From positions 24,056,860 to 24,120,859 of the forward strand of contig NC_135244.1 in assembly GCF_947623445.1 (NCBI RefSeq): DNA of 64,000 nucleotides, given 5' to 3'. Both the position numbers and the translations under genes were made by a program. Under the pieces are notes generated by a model, which saw only the letters and a program-made list of their open reading frames with translations, had not been told where the DNA came from and searched no databases. This document shows positions 1 to 11,088 of the stretch, piece after piece. This DNA is from Clavelina lepadiformis. Taxonomy: Eukaryota > Chordata > Ascidiacea > Aplousobranchia > Clavelinidae. Each line of letters starts with the position of its first letter. Position 1 is the first letter of the stretch.

Positions 1-3000
1 TCACCGCTAGATGGCTCTACCCAACCCACGGCAGCATCGGAGTTCTCCTGCGAGGATGACGTCATGTTTACATACTACAGGTGGATAATGTCTGGCTCAT
101 GCGACCACAAACAACTTGAAAGGTTTTTAACCATTTCTGGCTTTTCCGAGAAACCGACCGCAGCCCATTGGTCTTCTTCTACGCGCGCTTTTATTTTGAA
201 ATGAACCAATCCGGTTTTTTCCCGGTATTTCCACTCCAACATGTACTCGCATTTGTCGGTCTTGCATTTCTCTGGATGACGAAACGACCCATTGTTCGAT
301 TTGCTTTCGTCATCAGGGTCGTCTGTTTGATAGAAATCATATAATACTCAAATTCATGAAGCTGTCCCCAGCTTATACAAAAAACTTGATTTTTTTTTCA
401 AAGGCGTCTTTTCCGTAAGTCAGATAAGTTGCCCGCGAAAAGATTAATGTTATTTTAAAGTAGTTAAGTTTCAAAATTTGTCTGAAATCGAAGAAAAACT
501 TAACGGAAAGATGCAAAACCACCTACCATAGAAATTAAATGATGTGGTCCCACGCTGTGACGGTTTTGTTCCGTGATACTTGAGCTCATTTATCCTGTGA
601 AGGGAAGGTGAAATTGGCGATTCATTTCATCTGATTCACGAAACAAATAAGTGACTTCACCTGTAATAGTCATAGTCAGTAGCTGCACAACTTTCCAACC
701 CACTCAGTGGTCGGTGGTTGAACAGATAAGAGGTTTGCCCACGGGCCCATATAAGCATCACCTCGTCGTCCCTCAACGAATGGTCAGAAGGATCGGACGA
801 GACGAGGTTCCTGTGACGTAATAAACGATGACGCGCGATCACTAAGAAATGGGATCAACCATGCATATCAATCAACATATTAGAGATGTTTCCGTTTCAC
901 AATATCGTGTCCAGCTCGGTAAAATAAGTCGGAGGATCTTTCCTTAAAAAAATAAACAAGAACGCGTCGCGATATACGGCGATGGCGACCTTCTAAACTT
1001 CACGTGGAGAATTCCGTCCTCGCGTCGGGCGACGACCCCTGTGAGGTCATCACTTCCGCCGAACCAGGGGTCATGTTTCGGGCTCGCCCTGTCCCTCGTA
1101 TACATATCCAAGACGCGGTGAAGATTGCCCTCCGCCGTCGCTGAGATTGGAAGAAAATTTAGCGCTTTGTCTATGACGCCATAAGCACATTTGCAGAATA
1201 AACCAAATTACCGTAAATTATATCAGAGCAGTCCATTGGATGTAAGATGTCCTTGTAGCCCGGTCCCGGCTCAACATTTGGCTCCGGTTCGGGATCTCCT
1301 TTCGTTTTCCGGTTAGAACTCGGGGAAGATTTGCTATTCGGTTTCGGTTCTGGTTCAGGGTGAAGTTTGTCTATAAAAGACTCAAAAGTCAGTTGGTCGG
1401 AAATAAAAAATTCCAAAATGGTCAAACAATCAACATATTGTGTAGAATATATAGGTTAATAATAAGCAGAAAACATGACACAGTGACATTGTTTCGGTTT
1501 TCTTGAAATGACCTTTCACCTGAACTTGGTCGAACGTCATTAAACGTTTCCTTCGCCCACTCGGCGGCAGCAGAGATGTTCCCAGCATTGCAAAAAACTT
1601 TGATCATATTTTCCTGAACAATTGGAATTCATCAAAAGTCCATTAAAAAATGCCGCCCGGAATTTAATCTAAGGCTTACGTCATTATCTCGTTTATCAAC
1701 CAATTCCCGCCGAGCTCTTTGTTGCCCTCTACCGTACTTCAAAGAAATAAATCTTTTGCGCCGGGTGGCTTCTACGTCTGTTGATAGAGAGCGATGCCAC
1801 TGGCAATATTAGTGCTACTCAGACGATAGGAATTTCTTTAAGAAGTTTACTGTATGTTACGGACTATTTTAACCACTGCACCCAAAGATAGTCAATGTAC
1901 TGACTTTAAGCTACACCAAAATTGCAGCTATGCAAGGATAATGCAATTAATGCAACTATAACTATAAATACATGAATTACATCAACTAGTGATTTGTTAG
2001 CCAGGGTGGCCTGACGTCATATTCACATCATACCATTGTTATCGGACGTTTCGTCATTAACTCCGTCATCGCCTTCAGAACTTGAGCTGGTGCTGAGAGG
2101 AAAATCCTAAAAAATGCAACAAAATGAGGCAACTGTATGGCATTATGACGTCATGGGTAAAATGCACCGCCTCAAATCCAACTTTGTAATAAAAATCCTG
2201 GTTCCCAAACAGTTGATGCTTCCTCATGACTGTATTAAACGCCCATGCTACTCTCAAAGTTGTGTCTGACAAGTTGCGGTTTTTAAGCCTGTTCCTTCTT
2301 GTAAGAAATTTAGTTTGCGAATCTTTCACAAAGTTTTTTTAAGATTTTCACCTCGAAATGCTTCGTCCTTTTTGCTTGTTCAAAACAAGTTTATTTCGGC
2401 CCCGATCTGGGATATTTTAATAGAATTTTACATCCCTTGATGATTCCGGTGTATTTATATTTATACAAGCTTATGTCGGTATAAATATCGGCCGTCGTCG
2501 ACACTCAGCGTTTTATGCGACATTGTATGATCGCATGATGACGTACATTGTAGGATTGGCAACGTTAAGATTGATGGTCACCAGCTGGCTGCATTCTGGC
2601 TCAAAGTATATGCACAGTCATCATTACCTTGCATTTCTTATCAATGTCATCTGGCCTCCACCCAATGGCGCACCAAGTGTCGGTTTCAACACGCAGAGCA
2701 ATTTCCACCTGAGGGCGATCGTCGAACAATTTCCAAAAAAGTCTCGAAAATAATAAAATGGGATACGATGAAAGAAATTTTACGATTTCATTAAAATACC
2801 CGAGAGGGAGTCAATTTCGAAAGATTGAAATCTAAAACCCAGCCTGCCAAAAATCTTTCCATAGAAATCTCACTCGAACTTGGGATTGTCGTAGAGCACC
2901 ACCTTGTGGAAGTCCTTTTCATCGGATTCGTCCAACTTTGCCTCCGAAAGCTCCGATTCTGACCAATAAGAACAACAATGGATAGTTAGGATAGTTTGGG

Positions 3001-5329
3001 CAACCTTCGTACAGAGACCCAAAGTTTGCAAGGGGAAGTTCAACTTACACGTTAAAGTAGAAAAACAGTTTGCTTGGCACTAAATAACGGTTTCACTCCT
3101 TTTAACTACATGGGGACCATTTTGTAACTTCTTACAAGCCTTCTTATGATACTCAGTTCGCAGAAGTAGGCAGTCGGTACTTTGAAAGTACCGTCGGTAA
3201 CGGTACCGGTAACGGTACTTGGCAAAAAATGTACCGACGATTCCGGTATTTGGTACTATTTTAAAAAAGTAGTTCAGTACTTTGTCGGTACCGGTACTTT
3301 TTGTGTAAAAGTTGATGCTGCAAACGCAATGTTTGCAGCTATTATGCCCCCGGTAAAGGTTACTCCAGGTCAAAACATGTGTGATGTTAATCGCTTTCAA
3401 TTTTACTTGACATTTCTAGATTCAAAATGATCAACAGATGCTAAAATTAGTTTTAAGGATTAATTAACATGTAATTTTGAACACATACTTGTAAAAAAAT
3501 TTGAAATAATTACGTGAAAAGTACCGAGTACCGGGACCGACCGAAAATTCTTGAAAAAAGTAACTCGCTACTGTAGTACCACGGTACTGCCCACCTATGT
3601 CAGTGCGCATGCGCAACTTAACACTATCGCATCTTAACGAAATTGTCTCCCACCTTTCTCGCAACTTCCACCCATCCAGCCAGGTTCGCAGAAGCAGAAC
3701 TTGCTCGGGAATTTCGTCGAATCCACGTCCACGCATCTTCCGTGCGCGCAGTCGCCATCATCCGCGCATTCGTTCTCATGCTCGCACCTGCGCGGAAATC
3801 GACTCACATGACCTGACCCCGTCGCTCGCACTGACCGCTCTTACCTCCCGCCCTCGTATCTCGCCGCGCATGCGCATTTACCGCTTTCACAAGTACCGCC
3901 GTTTAGACACTTGTTGTCATAGCAACCACCGTTTACGTCAGCTTTGATGAAATCAAAAAAGTTTAATGTTTGAAGAGAGAAAAGAAATTCGGTTGCGCGG
4001 ATAACTTTAAAACAACTGAACTATTTTCTTTTCAAATAAAAACCGACCGGAAGCTTACCGTCGGAAACCATTGTGACGTCAGCACATGACCAGAACAAGT
4101 ATCCATCCGATGTGTTCTGATTGGTCCATTCTGACGCTTGCTTTATGATACGTAGAACGCAGTGATCGCAGGCAATGTCGCTTTTGAGCGTTACCTCGTG
4201 GTTCAGTCTCCTACATCATATGGCCGCATGGTGGAAAGCGAGAAATAATATCGAAAAAAGTATGATGATGATTATTATTAACTCGCAGGTATTTAATATA
4301 AATTAATGATTTATTGTTAACTTTGTATTAAAATAAACAGCGACTGACGTGGAATCATCTTTATAAATAAAATTGGAGTCTGTTAGTTCAGAAAGAACAG
4401 CGCCCTCCGTGTCAAGAAGTTGCAATTTGATTCCTCCCTAAAACAATTAAAAAATCTTCTGATCTGGTATCGATTTTATATCCAGACATGATCGATTATT
4501 TGCGCGAATAACACAAAGTGTTTCCGTCTAAACCTGTTACAAATACAATCTAAATCTGTTGCAATATATTTTATAACAGGCTGCTTATGTCGAAGCTTAG
4601 GCGTGTTATACAAACTTCACTCATATAACATTAAAATAACAAACAATTATGCATAATATACATGTAATATACGTGATTATAAATAATTAGTTATTATATA
4701 AGACATAAAACCGTTGAAAAGGGTTGCGCATCCACATTCAACTGATTAAACAAGAAATACAAGCCCGATATAAACCGGTGCGATCACTGCGTCAAGGAGA
4801 AAGTAAAGTAAATAATAAAATATAAAAAAGTCACCAGATGCGGGTAGGCGACGTGCCACGTCACATTGAAGGGTGTTCCCGCCGCCAGTGAGGTCATGAT
4901 TTTATGTTCTGATTTGTAGAAAAAACGTAAACATGATTGGAATTAACACATATATCATAGCAATGTGTTAACGGAGTAAAAAACCGTTGAAAACTGAAAA
5001 GGTAGAAATTAATAGGTTGGACAGATCTAATGGCGGTGACGTCATATCGAAAGAAACGTACAGAGCGCGTTCACCTTTGTTAAACGTCATCCCGCAAGGC
5101 CCCTCGCTTTGTGAATTGTCCAGAAAGTCGAACGCGAACGGACGCGCCGGAGGGAAAGTCAAAACCACGTGACCAGTGACGTCATAAAGAAATACCTACC
5201 CGATGCAACAAAGGGGTGTGTCATGGAGATTAGCAACGTATAAAGTATAGCAGAGTATAATGTACCGACATGTAACACCTATCTCACCACAAGAAGAAAT
5301 GTGATCGACGTCGTAAGTGTCTTTGCCAT
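1..5329 (-). CDS. Secreted LPMO-like / EGF / DOMON multidomain protein, 5' part (17 exons, runs off left edge)
   Basis: Seventeen phase-consistent exons read leftward: 5288-5329, 5075-5195, 4835-4908, 4322-4437, 4059-4210, 3845-3941, 3654-3787, 2874-2958, 2628-2742, 2062-2106, 1520-1613, 1212-1370, 990-1140, 661-810, 527-594, 132-322, 1-47, giving about 613 residues so far. Exon 1 starts MAKTLTTSITFLLV; the signal peptide ends in exon 2 just before HVVLTFPPARPF (His about residue 23). The first domain holds TPFNVTWHVAYPH, GGIKLQLLD, a CDHCVLR pair and YLFWSCADV, resembling animal AA15-type LPMOs (FxxCAD motif). Two EGF-like modules follow (CYDNKCLNGGTC; CEHENECADDGDC). A DOMON domain then shows DTWCAIGWRPDD, DMYTRDRASP, WFGGSDDLTG and SDHSLRDDEVMLIWARG. 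A second DOMON begins with QWAAVGFSEKPEM and DAAVGWVEPSSG. Exon 10 is the least certain. The function is inferred: a secreted or membrane-anchored redox or sugar-binding protein. No C-terminus is in the window. Confidence 0.8.
3161..3599. mobile_element. Tol2-like hAT MITE, ~440 bp, in intron 7 of the LPMO/DOMON gene
   Basis: The ends are inverted: the left reads CAGAAGTAGGCAGT and the right ends ACTGCCCACCTATG. Flanking 8-mers TCAGTTCG (3153-3160) and TCAGTGCG (3600-3607) match at 7 of 8 bases, as expected for a hAT target duplication. The interior is rich in palindromic GGTAC/GTACC strings and has no coding capacity. The same family recurs many times between 23.5 and 40.8 kb. Confidence 0.75.
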
Positions 5330-8300
5330 TTGCGACCTTCAACATTTGGCGCTCACTTATAACAATGAACTTTGAGGACGTCAGACGACTACAGACTTTC
5401 TAGGCAAAAAATTTAACGTTGAAATTGCTTTATTTGAAGTAAATGAGGTTTTCCTAGAACCCGCTTGAACAACTTTAACTTATGGACGCTATAAAGTTTT
5501 CTATGAACAAAATGTTTCACGACAATTGCAGGAAGATTTTGTGTCATGATTGATTGATGATGACAACCTCCCAACATTTGAACAACAACAAACAAACTTT
5601 GGAAGAGATCTTTTGTCCTGATCGAGTCCGCTACATAATTTCTTTCATATTTAAAAAATGTATCAAAAAAGTTTAATGAGGACTAAAACCTTTGTCGGTT
5701 TGTTTCGCTTCATAAGATAACTTATTCTTTTAAGAAGACAAAAAAGCTGATCTTAAAAATTTTTATAAAACTATTGACAGCCATTATTTCTGTTGATTTA
5801 ACTACATTTGCTGAGAAAGGGAAGTTGTAACTAAAAATGTCGAAGAAAATTTCTAACGGTTTTAAAACTTTGAATTAAGATTTTAAGTTATAAATTTTCT
5901 TTGCAAACTTTCCACTAAACACAACAACGCTTCATACTGACGCTTCGCTCTTGCTACCTGCAAACCCACCAAGTGGATTGCGGAGCTGCTTGATCGCTTC
6001 TTTATTGCTGTTTCGGTTTTAATTGTTCTTATATGAACTTTTTCATAAAACCGCCACTTAACCGCGGGCGCACCAGTTCCGTTCAGGACTTGAGAGCAAA
6101 TTTTGGTCAAGGGAAGGACTACTTGGGTCTACTTGAAACAAACCACGTCGTGCAAGCTTATGACTTCATAACATGTAAATATGAAAAAACAATAGTCCAT
6201 TGTTGCCAACAACGAACAAAGTACTTACGTCAGAAATGTTTTTCAAATATTTGCAGTAGAATTAACCAATTCAAATCTTTTTGCGCTAAAAGAAAAGAGG
6301 ATTTTGTGTTATTTTCTAGTGTACATAAATTTTTCAAGCACAAATTGTTTTCACTGTGGTCGTATAAAACTTTATCAAACACAGGAAATGTCAGCATCAT
6401 TATAATTTGAACTTCGGGGTTTTCCTAAATGATACTCTGGTCCACATTTAAACAGAATATTTTTGATTTGATCCCATTAAAAACCCAATTGGAATAGTTG
6501 TTTAAGCTCTAAATAACATCGGAGTGTTTTGTCAACCATCAGCTTTCAGGGGTCGCCAACACGATGACCGAAGGCACCAGGTCGCCAGCAAACTAGTTGT
6601 GAAAGCAGCGCAAATAACCGCTGTTGTCTCTGTTGCCAACCTTGCTGGATCGTTCCGAATTATTTCAATAAGAATATAGCGCGCAACTTTATATTATTCC
6701 ATAAGTGCGTCATCGAACTGGTGACCTTTGGTTCTTCTACTGATGGTCAGAAACCTTGAAATCGCCCTCAATTGAAAAATATTGGCGATCCAGACCCAAA
6801 AGAACAGAGAACCTAAAAATTCCCTTGGAATTTTGTCTCACTGTGCTTAATGCGTCATGCAATAGTGACGTACGTATTATAATGATTTCTACTCAAAACC
6901 CATCAACCACAAATGCGTAACTGCAGCTGACGCGTTGCACTAATATTACGTCATATCCGCTGTTCCAACAGAGATCAAATTACTGATGCATGCTGCCAGG
7001 AATGTGTGGTAAAATTAGTGCATTTTTATGAAGTGACTTGGAAGTTTATAGAATTCATCTTTGTGCAGCCCCATGTTAGCGCACATTGCTGTGAAAATTG
7101 TATTTATGAGCTAACAATGACGCCAAAAAGGATAAAAAGTAAATATTGCACTCGCAAGGCTGAGTCGAAAAACGAGATTTTCAATTGAAAGTCTGTATAT
7201 TTCTTTTGTTTAGTTTGTGTCGTCATAATAAGTATGTAGAATTGCAACAAAGGGCATAGTTCGTGGTTAGTGTGGCAAGTTATGCAAAGACTGCTTATGG
7301 TCAACATGAATAAATGCTAGATATTACTGTACCATATTAGCAGGCTAGCAAGAACGTACAGCACTTCAAGAAGGCTACAGTGTAGCTTAGCCTAGTGAAT
7401 GAAGTTATCTGGGAAAGCTGAGGTGAGATTTTGCAGATTCTGCTGAAAATTTTAAGTGTTGGCTCGTTGGCTTTTCGATGTGAGCGCCTTAACGATGGTG
7501 AAAGAGTTTTTCCAACATTTAACGAACCTTGTAACTTCTCCTGGCCATATAGCGCGTCATGTGCTTCGTAATTCATTCTTCTATGTTCAGCATTATCTGA
7601 AGCATTTTAGGATTAGGACACTTTATGAACAAAATAAATGGATAAATCTCAAAACAGCAGATTCCCAAAACAATGCGGATTTCCCATTTTTATTTGAAGC
7701 AACAGTTCCCAACTGTTTGAGCGAGGCCCAAATCTGAGTTTGGTGAACATTTCGCAGGCCAACCGTCAAACAGCGTATTTTATCACAACTGAAGTTAATC
7801 GAAGTGACTACTTCACCGTATGTAGGTCACACAGCCTGTTGTTAGAGATAGGCTGTTAGGTTAGGAGAGTGGGCATGCAAAAGGTCGCTTCAGCCAGTTA
7901 AGGTTTATTGGAGTTAGATTTAAGTTAGGTTTAGGTTATTATGTTATAACATTTGGTTAAAAAGAAACTGTAAAAACAGCTTCGAACGCACGATTTTTTC
8001 CAGCGAAATAGTGGCAGTCTGTAATTAAACGTAAATCAAGGGTAAATGACGAAAACCAGCGAAGCAAATCGCTCAAATTCCAGATTACAAGACGTAATAA
8101 AGCAAATACTACCGGTCACGGACGAGCGATTCTGAAAGGGGCGAGCGAACAATTACCCGCTGTAACGTCTTGTTTAGTCTCATGACGCTGTAAAATAAAA
8201 AGTAGCCTGAGGCAGTCTTACAACACTTTAACAAAAGTGGTTCGTATAGTTATGACGAGTAAGACAAATCCATAACCAGTCCTCAACAAAATCAGTCTCA

Positions 8301-8695
8301 GAGATATAAACCAAGTCAACTACTTACGTTCCCAAAAAGTTACGCCTGGTGCGCTTGAGATATGTAATGGTTGGGAGAAGAAATTGTCGAAGCCGCTGTA
8401 AGTCTGTCTGCTGTAATGATTTTTAAAGGAACTGAGCGTATGAGTTGGCTGAAGCTGATCAACCGTGAGGCTACAATTTCACATTGAACGAATTTGTGGG
8501 TTTGAGCTGGGTTTATGTTAGTCTTGATGCCATTACTGAAGAAAGTTTATGCAAAACTACAGACTTTTCTTTAAATCTTTCAGAGGCTTCTTTCTCGTTA
8601 ACACTGTGATTCGATGAGTTCGTTTATTTATAAGGAAGGTAAATTAAACTACAAAGTACTTTAATCAACATCAAAACTTTCCGAAAGAACTGTAA
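5330..8695. other. Intergenic, no supported gene
   Basis: About 3.4 kb between two divergently placed genes. Several open stretches of 60-125 codons exist on both strands (for example 6033-6410 plus, 5883-6110 minus, 7456-7737 plus), but none shows a recognisable domain, a clear splice structure or a start context I would defend. The left part should contain the promoter of the minus-strand LPMO/DOMON gene and the right part that of the 8.7 kb gene. Confidence 0.5.
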
Positions 8696-9394
8696 ATGGG
8701 AGCTGGGGCAAGACGTCGTGCAGGTGGCGCCAGACGTCGAGCTGGCGGAATTCACGCAGGTCGTGCTAGGCACCGCCATGCAGCCCGCCAAAGAAGACAG
8801 CGACGAGCAGGTCACATTAGAATACACCACAGAATCGGGGTCGGGCGACATCGCGCGGTCAACCGTACGGGAGTGCGTCAAGGAAACGCGGCGCCCGCGA
8901 GGAACCCAAAGTGGATTTCTTTGCTATTGATACTGGTCGGGATCATTCTCTTGGGCGTCCATATTGGTATTGGAAACAGCACGGGCTTTAGTCTTCTCAT
9001 CGCGGGACTTGTTGTGCTCTTTTTCGGCGTCTTAATGGGTTTAAACCTGATGATTCGAGCTTGGAAAAACCGATCCGCAACCCAAGTGGGGCAACCGGCA
9101 AGTGAAGGTACGGAGCAAACACAAACTCCGGGGTCCGCTGAAAACGGGGAAGTCCCTCCAGCGGTCGTCGTAAACCCGGAAAGTTACGGTGGGTACGGCC
9201 AGCCTTTTAGTGGACAGATACCAACAAATGGTCAGCCCGATCCGACCGCGCCTCCCACTTACGTGCCCCCTCCCCAGTTTGAACACTCTCCCGTTGTGAT
9301 TGTTGACGAACTCAAGCCCCCGACTACAAGCATCGGTTTGCCCCCTCCGTCTTACGCGGAAGCAACTTCACCCACATACCAAGAGCCACAATGA
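8696..9394 (+). CDS. Small two-helix membrane protein with PPxY-rich cytosolic tail
   Basis: A 232-codon open frame ends at 9394. Its core has two hydrophobic helices, around SLLLILVGIILLGVHIG and SLLIAGLVVLFFGVLMGL, then a basic stop-transfer (RAWKNR). A proline-rich tail carries PPTY and PPPSY motifs typical of NEDD4-class WW-domain ligands. The first ~75 residues in this frame are oddly rich in Arg, Gly, Ala and His and look like a shadow of another frame. The overlapping frame, open 8643-8930 and containing MQPAKEDSDEQVTLEY, looks much more protein-like. The true N-terminus is therefore probably in that frame, joined by a very short intron or by a sequence error near 8880-8915. I do not recognise the family. 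A poly(A) signal follows at 9502. Confidence 0.55.
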   Translation: MGAGARRRAGGARRRAGGIHAGRARHRHAARQRRQRRAGHIRIHHRIGVGRHRAVNRTGVRQGNAAPARNPKWISLLLILVGIILLGVHIGIGNSTGFSLLIAGLVVLFFGVLMGLNLMIRAWKNRSATQVGQPASEGTEQTQTPGSAENGEVPPAVVVNPESYGGYGQPFSGQIPTNGQPDPTAPPTYVPPPQFEHSPVVIVDELKPPTTSIGLPPPSYAEATSPTYQEPQ

Positions 9395-9501
9395 TCTATG
9401 CAACTGCTCACTTGATTGATCTTTCCATCGTTCCCATTTATCTATCATCGCCTGCTTTTATCAGTTGATCGCTGCCTAAACCTCACAAACTTGATTCTTT
9501 T

Positions 9502-9507
9502 AATAAA
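9502..9507 (+). promoter_or_regulatory. Poly(A) signal of the PPxY-tail membrane protein gene
   Basis: AATAAA lies 108 bases after the stop codon at 9394 in an AT-rich tail, in the right place and orientation for 3' end formation. Confidence 0.55.
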
Positions 9508-9509
9508 TA

Positions 9510-10539
9510 TATTTTACATAACAAGAGGTGGGCAATGACGTGTGTTTTTATGAGCATACGATATTTGAAGATGATGGCTGGGTTATGCTTAACAGGGTCC
9601 TAATTAAGTCATCAAACTCGGGTCACAAGTCAACCACGCTTTAAAAAAGTCGAGTTGTTTTGATAGAAGCGAACCAATTGGTCAATTAAGCCAAAGAGAA
9701 ATTAGACCATTTCTTTCAACCAGAAACGTTTAGGATGATCTCAAAGTATTTGATTATTTTATGACGTATAAAAGTATGAAGAATTGCAAAGCAACAGTGA
9801 AACAAATATTAAGTAAAATTTTGTGACTTAAGTAATTATGTTTGTATTACTGGCAAGACGCTATTTTCTCGGAACAGATGTCGTAATCCTTCAGCGACCT
9901 ACAAACAATTTCCTGTTGAACATTTTAAACAGCCGCGGTTTTGCTCGCTTGTCTGCGTTGCAACGCGATTTCCTGCTAACCACTGACGGTTATATAAGAT
10001 TCGACGCCTAACTGATCGTGTAAGGAGTAAAATTACAAGCAATTTAATCTGAAGTGACTGCTGACAAAATGTCTATGATCAGACAAACAATGATCCAGCT
10101 CAAACAACCGAACTTTCTGGTTCTGAAAAGTTTACACGACCTTGGAGACTCATAATTTTCGTTAGACCTGAAATCACAACCAGCTGCAACTTTACGACTT
10201 GTTATTGTGTTCAACTACACCTCCATCATCCGTCATAACTCATTTAAGCGCACCAAATGCGTTTGAAGACAAAAAAAATTCATTTCAAATTACACTTCGA
10301 TGTGTTTGGACAAAGAATAAGGGTTTATTTTACTCCCGATGTTTAAATGTGACCAAAAATAACCGACTTAAGTCATTCCAAGATTCAAGCCAAGTCATTT
10401 GGGCAATTTATTAGGAACTCGATTCATTACGACTCTGATGCTCATCTAACATGATCAACTAATCAAAACAAATAAGGAAGCAATTGTGTGAATTTTCATA
10501 GAGACACTTAGCGGTGAGCACTATTAGGTTCCCGAGGAC
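9510..10539. other. Intergenic, nothing recognised
   Basis: AT-rich sequence with only short open stretches and no domain, repeat pair or RNA-like structure that I can support. Confidence 0.45.
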
Positions 10540-10547
10540 ATTGTGAC

Positions 10548-10785
10548 CAATGTTCCCTCTAAGCTGCGCGTGTGCGCAAATGCGCACTGCTGACACGGTC
10601 TCCGCGCACAGAAAATCTGTGCTGCGCACAAGAAAATAATCCAACCTGAATTGAAAATAGAATAAACGCATAATAATGGCCACAGTGCGCAAGTGGAACG
10701 TTTGATGTTGCTCGCACTGGTCCAAGGGACCGCTCAGGGAGTTAGTGTGTTTGCTCAGACTCGTGAAAAATTAGAGGGAACATTG
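10548..10785. mobile_element. hAT MITE, 238 bp, 15-bp TIRs, perfect 8-bp TSD
   Basis: The left end CAATGTTCCCTCTAA is the exact inverse of the right end TTAGAGGGAACATTG. Both sides carry the direct repeat ATTGTGAC (10540-10547 and 10786-10793). This is the diagnostic structure of a hAT insertion. The interior holds repeated TGCGCA-type words and no open frame of note. Identical TIRs and TSD suggest a fairly recent insertion. Confidence 0.9.
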
Positions 10786-11088
10786 ATTGTGACTAAATAG
10801 TTGAAATAATTTCAAATTTTGCCGGGAAAAATTTTATTCATCCAATCCAACACCGAATACGACAGAAGGGTAATCCCCAATCACAATACTATCCCGTCTA
10901 ATGCATAGACATCCTGTATCTATTCACCAAGTATCTGGCAACATAACGAACAAAATCTCTTCAGTGTAAAACATCGACATCAAACAATCCACTCCATGGC
11001 GCAGAGACAACGCCGAGTTCATTCAATTTTTTTTATGACGTCATCAACATTCCGAAATGTCACCGACCAGAGTTGTGACGTAAAAGCA

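Noticed and set aside
6033-6410. 125-codon plus-strand frame, and the overlapping minus-strand 75-codon frame at 5883-6110
   Set aside because: No recognisable motif, no clear splice partners, and the two strands compete.
7337-7737. Overlapping frames on both strands with a faint transposon-like feel
   Set aside because: I could not match any transposase motif and found no terminal repeats.
8624-8881. Minus-strand 85-codon frame across the start of the PPxY-tail gene
   Set aside because: Low-complexity Ser/Thr/Cys composition typical of an antisense shadow; the plus-strand gene has better support.
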